A stretch of 64,000 bases of DNA, taken from NCBI RefSeq assembly GCF_019578655.1, contig NC_063260.1, forward strand, positions 20,484,888 through 20,548,887, written 5' to 3'. This stretch comes from Ricinus communis (taxonomy: Eukaryota > Streptophyta > Magnoliopsida > Malpighiales > Euphorbiaceae). The translations under genes were made by a program, and so were the position numbers. This document shows positions 35,028 through 45,259 of the stretch, piece after piece. How positions within the stretch are numbered: position 1 is the stretch's first letter; every line of letters begins with the position of its first letter. The notes beneath the pieces were generated by a model. That model was not told where the DNA came from. It ran no database searches and saw only the letters and a program-made list of their open reading frames with translations.

Positions 35028-36989
35028 TGAAGAAAGGGACTGAAAGAACAGAAAGTGATATGGTTTGTAGAAAATTGTTTGTATGGCAACAGCTTTCTTC
35101 GAGAGCAATATTTCCATTTTAAGAGTAAATTTTTGTGTTAAAATCAGCCTCTGAAGAAAAGTATTGTGTAAAGTATAATTACGATGCATCAATTTACAAA
35201 ACACATATCCTTGTTTCCCTTTCCAGGATAGCAAACATTTTATTTTTACTATAATTTGTCTCTTTGTCTGTCACTTTGAGAACCATTTTCAGAAAAGAAG
35301 AAAGAAAACAAAGCAAATTAAATACAGTATTCTTTTCTTTTTTCTTTTTAAATATCTGCCTGGAAGGAAAACAAAAAATCTTAAGAATGAGTTAAGAAAA
35401 CTGATTTAATTAATAATAATGGAATATTTCTCTCTCATCTTCACACATCAAGCATTATTTTTAAGATTAAAAAGTAAAGTGTATTTATTTTAATTAAATA
35501 ATTTAATTATATTTATTAATTATTAAATTATCGTCACAAAAATATACAAAATTTTAAAATTCAAATTCTCTTACTACTATCTATTAATATAATATTTATG
35601 ACAACTTATCACATTTATGTTTATGATAAAGTTACATAGAAAATGAAACATTAAGTTTTCTATGATCAAATTTCAATTCTTTTAATCATTACTTTCTTCA
35701 TTTCATACTAACTGTCAATTTTTAGTAGTTCACTTAGATTAATATAGGCTTAATTATAAAAAGAACTAGATAAATTAAACTACATTACCTTTCTATAGAC
35801 ATTAAAAAATTTATTACATCTATTCTAACACAATGATAAAATAAAAAAAAATGTTATATTGAATATATAAAAATGACAAATAATTAATTTTTTAATATGA
35901 AAAAAAAAACAGTCGGTATGAAATCGAGGAAGTAGCAATATGATTCTCTCATTATTATAATTATCATAAAAAGGGCATAAATGCAATCTTCATTAATTCA
36001 ACTTTGAAAATCTGAGGACTATCAAGTTCTAATTATTTTTTGGGATTTGATTGTAGAGTTCCCAATCATCAAAATAATGTTTCTGTACCCTGATTACTAA
36101 TGTAAACATCCAATTTCTTACTTAGATGTTTCACATGCAGCTTTGCATCAGTAATCTATCAATTCATTGTATGAGAATTAATAAATCATGTTACTTTTCA
36201 TTAATGGTTGCTACAGTGCATTAATGCAGTAGCTAGGATAAAAACCATACAATAATGTCCATCTATTTTAACCCAATCCCATCTTTCTCTTCTTTACACA
36301 TTCAAAGCTCACAAAATTCAGAAAAGGAGCATAATTAATTGAAAAAAAAAAAACAGATAATGATATTAAGACAAAGCATATAAAAATAGAAGAAAGCTCA
36401 TATGAGATAGTTGTTGAATTATACTACAATTGACACTTAATTTAAAATAAATAAGAAAATTAAATTAAATTGAATAGAATTAAATGTTTTTACCACCCTG
36501 GTTAGATTTAGCATGAATTAATATCAGATATGTACAAAATGGGCTCACAAGAAGGCTGGTTGTCTGAATAATAGCTCTACTCAAAACAACAACTTGATTG
36601 ATAAAGTACAAATAAAAAAAATATATATATTTGGTTGTTCGTTTCCTTCATTGCCATTATAAATCATTAACAATATTATTAAAACCTCTCACTCAAAGAC
36701 TAAAAAATTAAAAAAAATCCTACAAGTGATTTAAAAATTATTGATCTGAAAGGAAAAAAGCAAACGGACCAATCAAACAAAAGAAGAACAGAATTTCATA
36801 TATAAAAGAAAAACAAAAAAGGAAGAATAAAACCAAAGGAAAGTGAATTATTGTACTAGTAATAATACTAATATAAATAAGCTGGATATTTTTATAAAAA
36901 GTATACTATTAAAAATGCCAATGTAGTAAATAAAAAAGAAAATAAGGGCATAAGGGGAAAAAAGAAAGAAGATATATTAAAGGATATGG

Positions 36990-39187
36990 AACGGCGCAGT
37001 GTCTGTCCTTTCCCGATAAGCCCGGTTGTTTTGCTCGAATGGGTATGAAGAAGCTTCAACCCTTAAACTCTTCTTCTAATTCTTCTTCTTCTTCTTCTTC
37101 TTGTTTCTGTCTTTCTCTTGTTTTGCTCTATAAATCCTTTAAAAAGATTCAGCCTTTTAATCTATTTTTAACCTAGTTTTTTTTTTTTAATTTCACTTTT
37201 CTGTTTCATTTTCAACCCTAGTGTAAGTGTTTCTCTCCTTTTATTGAATTCTTGGTTTTGAAGTACTTTGTGAATTTAAGGCTTTCTAATGGTGAGCTAG
37301 CTGTTCATTACCTTCCTTGTTTAAAGGGTGAGTATTAAACTAATTGAAAGATAGAAAATGAATTGGAAAATTTAAGCTTCTTTCTTGCTTCTAAAAATAT
37401 TTCAAGCTATAAATTCTTGCAAAACCAGACTCCACAATTGCCTTTCCTTTTCTTTTTTCTTTCTCTTCTTTTGTTTCAAAGCTTTGTCATTGAATTTTTG
37501 CTTCTTGTGATAAAGTTTGATATATAGCATCTTGAGCTTTTTTATTTTTTGCATCAAGCAAAGAGGAATTTACAGTGAAGATTGTGAAGTGTAAATTGTT
37601 TAAATTTTTGTTCCATTTTGGATTTCCTGTTCTCTTTCTTTATAATGACCTGATCTGTGAAGTTTTTCTTTTGTTGTTTTAATGAGTTACTAATTTCGGG
37701 CTAGGAATGTAATAGTCTTGAGATTTTTTTTTTTGTTACAAATTATAAATTGAGCAAACTAATGAAACCTGTGTCTAAGTTTTAAATCCTCTTTTTTCCT
37801 GTTTCATTTGTGGTTTTGCAGTTCAAAGACTGATCCGTGAAGCTATTTAATCTTCTTCAACAAGAGTAACAGATCTGTTGTTTTTGGATACATATAAGCA
37901 AAGATCTGTGAACAATCATTTGCTGAAAAGAATTAAAAAAAAAATAAAAAGAAGCAAGGAAAAGAGAGAAGAGGAAAGGAAAAAAAACAAAAAAGATAAA
38001 ATTTTTTAAGAGCTTGACACCTGTAAACTTACCCAACACAGTTTAAGTGTAAGCTAATCCTTAATTATTTATTTTTTGCTCTTTTGAACCATATTCTTTT
38101 CTTATTTTTGTTGGTAATCTTGAAACACTGTTTTAATTAATTATATTTTTTCATTTATTGTTCTTGTTTAGTGTGGTGGTGGAGGTGAATGTGGAGGTGG
38201 TGGTGTAGTTAGTGTCTGCCATTTTTAGGGTCAAGCTTTAAATACATTCAAAAAAAAAAGAGAAAGAAAAAAAGAAAAGGGTTTTGCGCAGATCAGCAAC
38301 CCGTACATACTTACTGCTTCTTTCGTTAGCTTAATTTTGAAGCAGAAAATTATAAGAGCAGATCAAAGGTGTTTATGTTATGTATGAATGCAAATGTTAT
38401 TGGGTTTTCTTTCTTGTTGTGCGTGTTGAACTTTTGTTAAAGCTAATCATCTTTAGGTTTATTAAGCTGCTAAAAGGGTTTTGTAGTGGGTATATAGATA
38501 CTGTACAATTAAGTCAGATCTTCAGGCTATGAAATGACTAAGTCTATATGTCTATCTATCTAAATGCGGTAGTAGTGTGTGATTAAAGCATTTCTTTCTG
38601 TGTTACCGTGTACCTATTTAATCCGTCTGATTGCTTTTCTTTTTCGTTGCTTTGATTTTTCTCTCTCTACATAAGGGTTATTTTTCTTTAACTTGGTGTT
38701 TTTTGCTTTTAATTTGTTTTTTGGCAGGGCTGAGACTGAAGCTGCCATTGCTGCAGGCTTTGCTTTTGAGAGCTTTCTCTGTAACCTGCAAAAAAGCTTA
38801 AACAAGAGAGAAGCTAAGAAGAGGGTCATTTCTTTTTCTCTCTCCTGACTTGGAGTGTGATATTTCGAATCGTAAAAAAAGGTCTTTTTATCACTACACA
38901 GCCAAAGTACTCTCTGAATTATCGTCATCAATGCATAGGACACAGCAACCCCACCTTCTGCACTTCTTCTTCTACTACAACTACTAGCCTTCTTTCTTCA
39001 TTTCTCTCTCTCTTTTCAAAAGAACCCACTTAAGCTTTTGGTCTTCTTGTTTTTCTTTCTCTCTCTCCATTTTAAGTACAAGAAAAGATAAAGAAGGAAA
39101 GAAAGCTAAGGAAAGGAGAGAGGAGAGCAGAAGTTTTTAAAGGTGGAGTTTTTGAGTTCCTGTTTTGACAAAAGGAATGAAAGTGCT
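36990..39187 (+). promoter_or_regulatory. 5' UTR region of TCP gene with leader introns
   Basis: A pyrimidine-rich leader with a (TTC) run at 37078-37103 begins near 37000. Likely splice acceptors are TTTTGCAG before 37821 and TTTTGGCAG before 38728, so the leader probably consists of three exons with about 38728-39187 as the last. Exact donors are uncertain. Long leaders with introns are common in CIN-type TCP genes. A short ORF starts at 39177 and overlaps the main start. Confidence 0.55.
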
Positions 39188-39272
39188 ATGGAGGTGGAGG
39201 AGATTCAGACACAACCACCCTGTAAGTTCCCTAGAGTTGGTAGTAATGGCAGAAGTGATACTACCAAAATAG
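39177..39272 (+). other. Upstream ORF overlapping the TCP start
   Basis: An ATG at 39177 opens a 31-codon frame ending with TAG at 39270-39272. It begins 11 bases before the TCP start codon in a different frame. Its start context (G at -3) is fair but the main ATG (G at -3 and G at +4) is better. It could lower translation of the TCP protein. Confidence 0.55.
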
Positions 39273-40681
39273 GCCAAAAAGGAAGTAATAATACTGGTAC
39301 TGACCATAACCAATATCCAGATGAAGAAGAAGATGGGGAACTCATCAAACGGCCTAATCTTGGCACTGGAGCTGGTGGCGATGCTGGCAGCGCCAATAAT
39401 AGACTCCGTGAGTGGCACCATTCTTCCCGTATAATTAGGGTTGCTAGAGCATCTGGTGGTAAAGATAGGCACAGCAAAGTCTGGACCTCAAAGGGTCTAA
39501 GGGACCGGAGAGTACGACTATCGGTAACCACAGCTATACAATTCTACGATCTCCAAGATCGTTTGGGCTATGATCAGCCAAGTAAAGCAGTTGAATGGCT
39601 GATTAAAGCAGCTGCAGATTCAATAAATGAGCTCCCTTCTCTCAATGGTTCTTTTCCTGATACTCCTAAGCAATTGAGTGATGAGAAAAGAACTAGTGAT
39701 GGTACTGAACAAGCATTTGATTCCGCTGACGTAGAGCTTGAAGATCCAAACTTTAACCAGAATCAAAACCAACATCTTTCTTTGTCTAAATCTGCTTGTA
39801 GTAGCACTTCAGATACTAGCAAAGGATCAGGCTTATCACTCTTGAGATCTGATATTCGTGTTAATCGTGTTAAGGCTCGCGAGAGAGCTAGGGAAAGAGC
39901 TGCAAAAGAGAAGGAGAAAGAGAATGAGTCGCGCAACGCTGCTCATCAACAGAATATGAACCAACCCATTTCTCAAAACTCAACATTTACTGAGCTTTTA
40001 ACAGGTGGGATTAGTAGTGTAAGTAATAGCAACAATAATAATGCTGCTGCTGCTGCTACTAGTCCTTCTGGTTCTGAGGTTAACCTGTTTCATCACAAGG
40101 CAGCAGCAGCAGCCACGGCGAGGCAGTGGCCCTTGATCCCAATGGATTACTTTGGAGGCACAGGGCTATTAGGGCCTTCCTCGTCAAGAACAGCCCATCA
40201 GTCCTCAGGGTTTCCCGGGCAAATACAGTTAGGGAATTCAATCTCGCAAGCAATGACAATGTCAATCCCACCATTTAATTTCTCTGGGGAGAGTCACCAC
40301 CAGGAGCAGCAGCAGTTGCAGCATTTTCCTTTTGTTTCCGATCATTTGATCCCAGTGGCCACCACACAGTCATCGTGTCCCGGTGGGGACTATAATCTCA
40401 ACTTCACCATTTCGTCAGGCCTTGCTGGTTTCAATAGGGGGACCCTTCAGTCCAATTCATCATCACACTCTCTTTTAATGCCTCATCTTCAGAGGTTTTC
40501 ATCTTCTTCTCCCATAGATGGTTCAACCAATGTACCTTTTTTCATCGGTGCTGCTAATGCTGCTGCACCATCTCCACCACCAATGGAGAATCATCACCAC
40601 TACCATCAGTTCCCACCCGGGTTGCATCTCTATGGCGATGGCAGCAGGCATTCTGACCAGAAAGGCAAAGGAAAGAACTGA
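39188..40681 (+). CDS. TCP2: CIN-type TCP transcription factor, TCP2/TCP24-like
   Basis: This is an intronless coding region of 497 residues starting [17 protein letters not shown]. An upstream in-frame GTG is not used as start because no in-frame ATG precedes 39188. The TCP domain (residues about 90-148: [20 protein letters not shown], then [20 protein letters not shown], then [12 protein letters not shown]) is a class II non-canonical bHLH that binds GGNCCC-type sites. An Arg-rich R domain follows at about 221-245 ([19 protein letters not shown]), which among miR319 targets points to TCP2/TCP24. The rest is low-complexity Ser, Asn, Ala and His stretches. Known relatives promote the switch from cell division to differentiation in leaves. 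The miR319 site at 40435-40455 implies post-transcriptional control. It is longer than Arabidopsis TCP2, mainly by low-complexity sequence. TCP2 versus TCP24 cannot be settled here. Confidence 0.93.
   Translation: MEVEEIQTQPPCKFPRVGSNGRSDTTKIGQKGSNNTGTDHNQYPDEEEDGELIKRPNLGTGAGGDAGSANNRLREWHHSSRIIRVARASGGKDRHSKVWTSKGLRDRRVRLSVTTAIQFYDLQDRLGYDQPSKAVEWLIKAAADSINELPSLNGSFPDTPKQLSDEKRTSDGTEQAFDSADVELEDPNFNQNQNQHLSLSKSACSSTSDTSKGSGLSLLRSDIRVNRVKARERARERAAKEKEKENESRNAAHQQNMNQPISQNSTFTELLTGGISSVSNSNNNNAAAAATSPSGSEVNLFHHKAAAAATARQWPLIPMDYFGGTGLLGPSSSRTAHQSSGFPGQIQLGNSISQAMTMSIPPFNFSGESHHQEQQQLQHFPFVSDHLIPVATTQSSCPGGDYNLNFTISSGLAGFNRGTLQSNSSSHSLLMPHLQRFSSSSPIDGSTNVPFFIGAANAAAPSPPPMENHHHYHQFPPGLHLYGDGSRHSDQKGKGKN
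40435..40455 (+). promoter_or_regulatory. miR319 target site in TCP mRNA
   Basis: The mRNA reads TAGGGGGACCC then TTCAGTCCAA. The 3' half of the site, which pairs with the miRNA 5' end, is fully complementary to miR319 over 13 bases. Mismatches lie only in the part facing the miRNA 3' end. The same variant (GGGGGACCCTTCAGTCCA) is known from TCP2-type genes. It encodes residues around 416-422. Confidence 0.9.
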
Positions 40682-41260
40682 TCACTGCCTGAAAGAGCTC
40701 ATTTTTCTTTCTCCATCTTCTTCCTGGTAAGCCTGAATATATCTCCAGTATTTTAATTTACTAATTACAATATCAGCTATATACATAGTCCCCTATGCTT
40801 GTAGTTGTTTGTTTCTTTGCCTTGTTCTTTGTGATGAATTTTCCATTTCCCTTCGCGTATCTCTTGAAATGATTTTTGGGTATATGTGAAGTGCATAGTA
40901 ATACTAACCCTGAATTAATATTATTTTTCTTTCTTGGTAATCATAAAGTAAGTTAGTCATTGGGTGTATTTTTATGAGTGTTGTGTATTATATTGTCTTT
41001 TTCATGATTCCTGCATGGATTGCAGTGAATATGAATCAGCAGGTTGTCTCCTTGTTTGTTCTCTTACTGGTTCCCTTCTCCCTAACATATGAAACTAAAT
41101 AGCCAGGTGTTAGTTTCCCTATGGCCCAGCTAGCTGTTTTTGGCACTGAGTGAAATAAAGGTTCTGCCTTTACAAGATGAAACCTTAATAGCTTTAGAAT
41201 CCCAATTCCTTTTTGCCTGTAGAATTGGGCCACTTGACAAAGGATCGGCGTTAGGTTGAA
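40682..41260 (+). other. 3' UTR of TCP gene, probably spliced
   Basis: A donor-like TTCCTG|GTAAGCC occurs at 40726/40727, 45 bases after the stop. An acceptor-like GGATTGCAG ends at 41025. An intron so close to the stop need not trigger mRNA decay. The transcript end is not visible. Confidence 0.45.
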
Positions 41261-42945
41261 TCTTGCTAGGCTTTTAGGGTTTGAGTTGTTAACTAAATTT
41301 GGTTTTGGTCAAATCAAATGAAAGAACAAATCTGAGATGCTGCTTTGCTGGTAAGTTCCATGCACGTACGGCTGACAGCTTAGCTTACTTTCAAACATCT
41401 AAAATAAGATCCTGTAGGAAAATCAGAAAGAAGTATTGTAGTAGATAAATAATTTATCATGCAAGAGCCAATTAGGGCTTCGTTTGATGATTAATTTAAG
41501 CTTTTAGAGGCATTAATAATCGAAAATTCTTAGTTCCACTTTGGATTTATACTTTATAATAAATAAAAAGTGACACGTATTTATATATATTTTTTATATA
41601 TTAATATTTGATGATTAACACATATTTTATTATTTTAAATAAAAATATTTATCAATGATTTAATGTATAACCAAACCTGTAGTATGGAATAAAATAGGCC
41701 TTTGGTATTCCTTTCATTGTACTAATAGCAGTCCAATTTATGCATTCTAGTTTATCCCAGTGACTTTAGTGATATCCAAAAATAACCCTTCAGTATATTT
41801 TGATAATTTTTTTCTTTGTCACTTAGTATTCATATCTTATATTTTTGTGCTGGACTTTCTTGTATTGTCATAACTCTCTATACAATTCACAAGCTTGATT
41901 AATTTGCTTTCATTGTCAGGTCAAAATTACTTAAGTCATTTTATTTATTTACTAATATAAAGCCTCACGTCACTCTAGATTCTTATTAAGTGCCACACTC
42001 ATTCATTCGCATTCCACCCTTTCAAAGCATGTAATATTCTTACTCTACGCATAGCACTCGCCACACTTCTTGGCAATTAATTTTACTTTATTGACCAATT
42101 TTAATTATTCATGTTTTATTAGTCTTCAATGTTTTGGTAATTGATTCAATTAAATTTATAAGGACTTGAATATTAGGTAAATTCTAAATCTCTGTGTCCA
42201 AAACAAAAACAATAATCTACATAAATGTCCTTTTATCTTGTATTTATTACCCTATTCCTCGCTCACACATCCAACAAATAAAATATATATATTTTCCTCT
42301 TCTTGTTTTTCCCATAACTACTTTTTTATGTAATTAAACAAAAGAAGATAAGGATTTTTCTTTTTCTTTTTCTTTTCTCTTTCTTCAACTTCCTTCCTTT
42401 CTCTTTAAAAAACTTCCCTTTTCCTTTGATGCCCTCTGTATTATGCATAGTATTGGGTTTTAGGCAAGTAATCTAAGCTCTCAAAACATGAGATTAGAGA
42501 TTTAACTCCCATTTTCTCCCTCTCTCTAGTTCGAGAAACAAAATGCTCGAAAGTTATAATTTAGGGTAATATGTTTAGTTTGCAAAAGAGAAGAAGAAAG
42601 TGCACATTTGGCTCTTTCCTCCAATTTAAGCTTTCTATAACTGTAAAAATAACAAAAGGAGTAAACGAAATAGCATACAAATCACAGATTTTAATTTGTA
42701 AATTTATTAGTCTCCTAGCAACTTAAAAATAATAATTGGTTTCTATTAACATTCTTGTAGAATGGAATTATATGATGCTTATAATATGATTCAAGCACAA
42801 CTTATCAAATAGGAAAAAGATTATCAAATATATAAATAGAACCTGATTGGAAATGCAGATAAAGTTAATTACTTATAAAGTTAGAATTAAGATTTTCAGC
42901 TACTTATTAAATTAGGACTTATCATTTTTTTTGTAAAGCTAATTA
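41261..42945. other. AT-rich spacer, no gene seen
   Basis: No ORF or recognisable domain. 41500-41680 has a weak palindromic AT-rich character like an old MITE. Confidence 0.4.
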
Positions 42946-43150
42946 CTGATACTGAAAAGGAATGAGAAAGGCCAGTGGGTGAAACATTTACTCCAAGCTG
43001 ACATAAATTTCTATAGAACATCACAATCAGCGTAAAAGATTAACAACATCAAGTGAAACACTTTCAAGCCAAACAAACTGCCAATCTAATTCAAAAGCTT
43101 TAGCAACAACGTAAGAATTGCATGAAGCTCCACCTCAAAGGCAAAAAGAC
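42946..43150 (-). pseudogene. LINE RNase H-like relic
   Basis: On the minus strand, in shifting frames, the words FAFEVELHAIL, AKAFELDWQFVWLESVSLDVVNLL and a following LCQLGVNVSP fit the RNase H domain that ends many plant L1-type LINE polyproteins (AEL..., WLESDS...). It is broken by stops and frameshifts and lies downstream of the zinc-finger relic at 44660-44880 in the same orientation. Confidence 0.5.
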
Positions 43151-43252
43151 CCTCCATATGTAGAGAACTCTATATGGTATGTATCATTAATTATAACAAG
43201 ATTATTTAACCCTAGAGAAATACTCATACAGTCTTAAAAAAAAATTCGTACC

Positions 43253-43440
43253 CTATTAAGGCGTGCCTACACCTTAATTGTGCAGGTCTTTTGTATGATT
43301 CTACTCCATTGGTACTAGACAACTCTATTAAGACATGCCCACGCCTTAATTTTATAGATCTTTTGTATGAACTCACTCCATCCACACCAAACAACTCAGT
43401 TAAGGTGCATCCACGCATTACTTCTGCATGTCTTCTATCC
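43253..43440. repeat. 72-bp tandem repeat, about 2.6 units
   Basis: Units start at 43253 (CTATTAAGGCGTGCC), 43325 (CTATTAAGACATGCC) and 43397 (CAGTTAAGGTGCATC), exactly 72 bases apart; the third is partial. Because 72 is a multiple of three, the minus strand keeps a 24-residue repeat open (around SYKRSIKLRRGH and SYKRPAQLRCRH). Units are roughly 75-80% alike by eye. Confidence 0.85.
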
Positions 43441-44254
43441 TAAAATTTCCCTGTAAGTCCTTGTACATCTCATAAGCAAAATTTGACACGCAACTACCAA
43501 GACCGTGAGATGGGCAAATGCTTAGGAAAAATATAATCAAGTTGCTCTAAATATCTATGGTAGAAACTTATTCTCGAACAAGTGATAATTGAATTCAACA
43601 TGCTTCGTTTGAGCATGAAATATCGGTTTAGAATACAAGTAAATAAACTTAATATTATCACACAATAGAATTGTCTCAGAACAATATTTTGACTCTTTAA
43701 GTTAAGATTGAATCCATAGAAGTTCTATTGTGACATTAGCAATGACTTTGTATTCACTTTTAGTTGAGGAGTGAGCTATTACAGCTTGTTTCTTAGCCAT
43801 CCAAGAGATCAAAGAAGAACCTGAGAAAATACCATTTCCATTAGTTGATCCCCGATTATCAGTATCACTATCCTAACCACTATTCACATAGCAATGTAAA
43901 AGTAAGGAACGAACTTGTTGATATTGCTCCTTTCAAGTATCGAAACAGTCTCTTTAACGCTTTTCAATGATCAAGAGAGGGAGAATGCATAAATTTACAT
44001 AACTTATTGACATAGAATCTAATATCTGATAATGTGATAGTAACATATTGCAATGCACCAAAAAGTTGCGAATAACTCTCCTGCTCAGGTGGAGCATGTG
44101 ATTTCACCAAAGCCGGAGAAGTTGCCATTGGCATAGGACAAGGTTTGGCATCATCTATACTCCCACGCTGCAACAAATTAGAGACATACTTGTATTTAGA
44201 AATAAATGTGCCAATCCTGCCAAAGTTAACCTCCAAGCCAAGAAAATGATGCAA
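43441..44254 (-). mobile_element. Ty1/Copia RT-RNase H remnant
   Basis: On the minus strand the piece starts with MHHFLGLEVNFGRIGTFISK (end of RT), continues with SYSQLFGALQYVTITLSDIRFYVN, and in broken frames shows an RNase H part with KKQAVIAHSSTKSEY and CDN...KPIFHAQTKHVEFNYH. No LTR is seen. It lies between two LINE-like fragments of the same orientation, so it probably inserted into a LINE or replaced its middle. Confidence 0.85.
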
Positions 44255-44659
44255 GGATTAACACTTAAAAGGTAAAGAAAAACTAACCTTCAATAAAGCC
44301 AAACAATTACAAATAGTCCTACTCACACCCTAAGCATATCTTGTCCTAATCTTAACCAACCAAGAGACAAGGGCACCAACAAACCCAAATAGATTAGGAA
44401 GCTTTGCCCCTAATATGGCACTCGTGTAGAACCTTCGCAGAATGAATAAATGTAACTGCTTGTTATGCATATGCCCAATTAGAAGAACTCACAATCTTTT
44501 ATAGCCCGAAGGATGAACATGGAGAGATTGGTAAATAGAGATTTGTATGTCCTCAAAAGCCACCATATTTCTGGAAAATAAATAGACTACAGAGTGAAAA
44601 GTAGGCTATTTGTAAACTAAAAGAAAAACTAGAAAAAAGCAAGCACAAAATATGAGATA

Positions 44660-44880
44660 GAATGATGCAAGGAGACTTCAAAGTGGCAGCCACGGCTTGC
44701 CAAAAAGAGGCACCTAAAGGGCAGTGAAAAAAACCCGACATCCCTCAAGCACAGACAACAAGTAGAATCAATATTGATCCCACGCAACCATTATCTATCA
44801 TTAGATAAGGAACAAAGGAGTTAAAAGTAGTTCTCGATGGTAGGATGTAATGCCACCAAATAGTTTTACACCAATTCAAA
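44660..44880 (-). pseudogene. LINE zinc-finger (zf-RVT) relic
   Basis: On the minus strand one frame gives GINIDSTCCLCLRD and, after a one-base shift, FFHCPLGASFWQAV. Together this is the C-x-x-C ... H-x-x-x-x-C pattern of the zinc-binding domain that follows the reverse transcriptase in plant LINEs. Upstream RT sequence is not recognisable. Confidence 0.65.
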
Positions 44881-45198
44881 GGAGTTTTTACCGACATGAG
44901 GTACTGTAATTTCTTTTCTTTTTTTCACAAGAAATAGCAGTTGTTTTTTTTTTTTTTGATACAGCTGAATTAACTTATTTGTTTGAAAGTGAATCATTAT
45001 ATATACATGGAACTTCAATCTCTTTGTTGAGCTGAGAAAACGGCCATCTTGAATAATCAAAGCTGAACATAATAATTCACCATCTTGTCCTGACATAAAC
45101 AAGAGATTTTAGGTTACATTATCTCTATGAGTTGCCTAACCACCCCTTATATCTGGTAACACCACAATTAATTCAATTGTGCTATCCTAGAGATTTGG

Positions 45199-45201
45199 AT
45201 A

Positions 45202-45252
<51 letters not shown>
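45199..45252. repeat. Compound (CT)n(AT)n microsatellite
   Basis: A (CT) run passes directly into an (AT) run of about 15 units. It lies in spacer with no gene nearby. Confidence 0.95.
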
Positions 45253-45254
<2 letters not shown>

Positions 45255-45259
45255 TAATG

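Larger units (their letters stand above)
29341..36980. other. AT-rich intergenic DNA with old repeats
   Basis: I find no coding gene. The region holds two decayed hAT-like relics (listed separately), an (AAT/ATA) microsatellite at 34997-35025, and low-complexity AT tracts. A more GC-rich patch at 32980-33130 has no recognisable content. Confidence 0.45.

Noticed and set aside
38740..38770. miR167-like word in the TCP leader
   Set aside because: Only about 11 bases match; the rest of the miRNA does not, and there is no foldback.
39143..39187. Longer N-terminus for the TCP protein starting at 39143
   Set aside because: That position is a GTG, not an ATG. The first in-frame ATG is 39188, and the family normally begins near a ME-type start like this.
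43253..43440. Tandem repeat as a CRISPR array
   Set aside because: The repeats are directly adjacent 72-bp units without spacers, in a plant genome.
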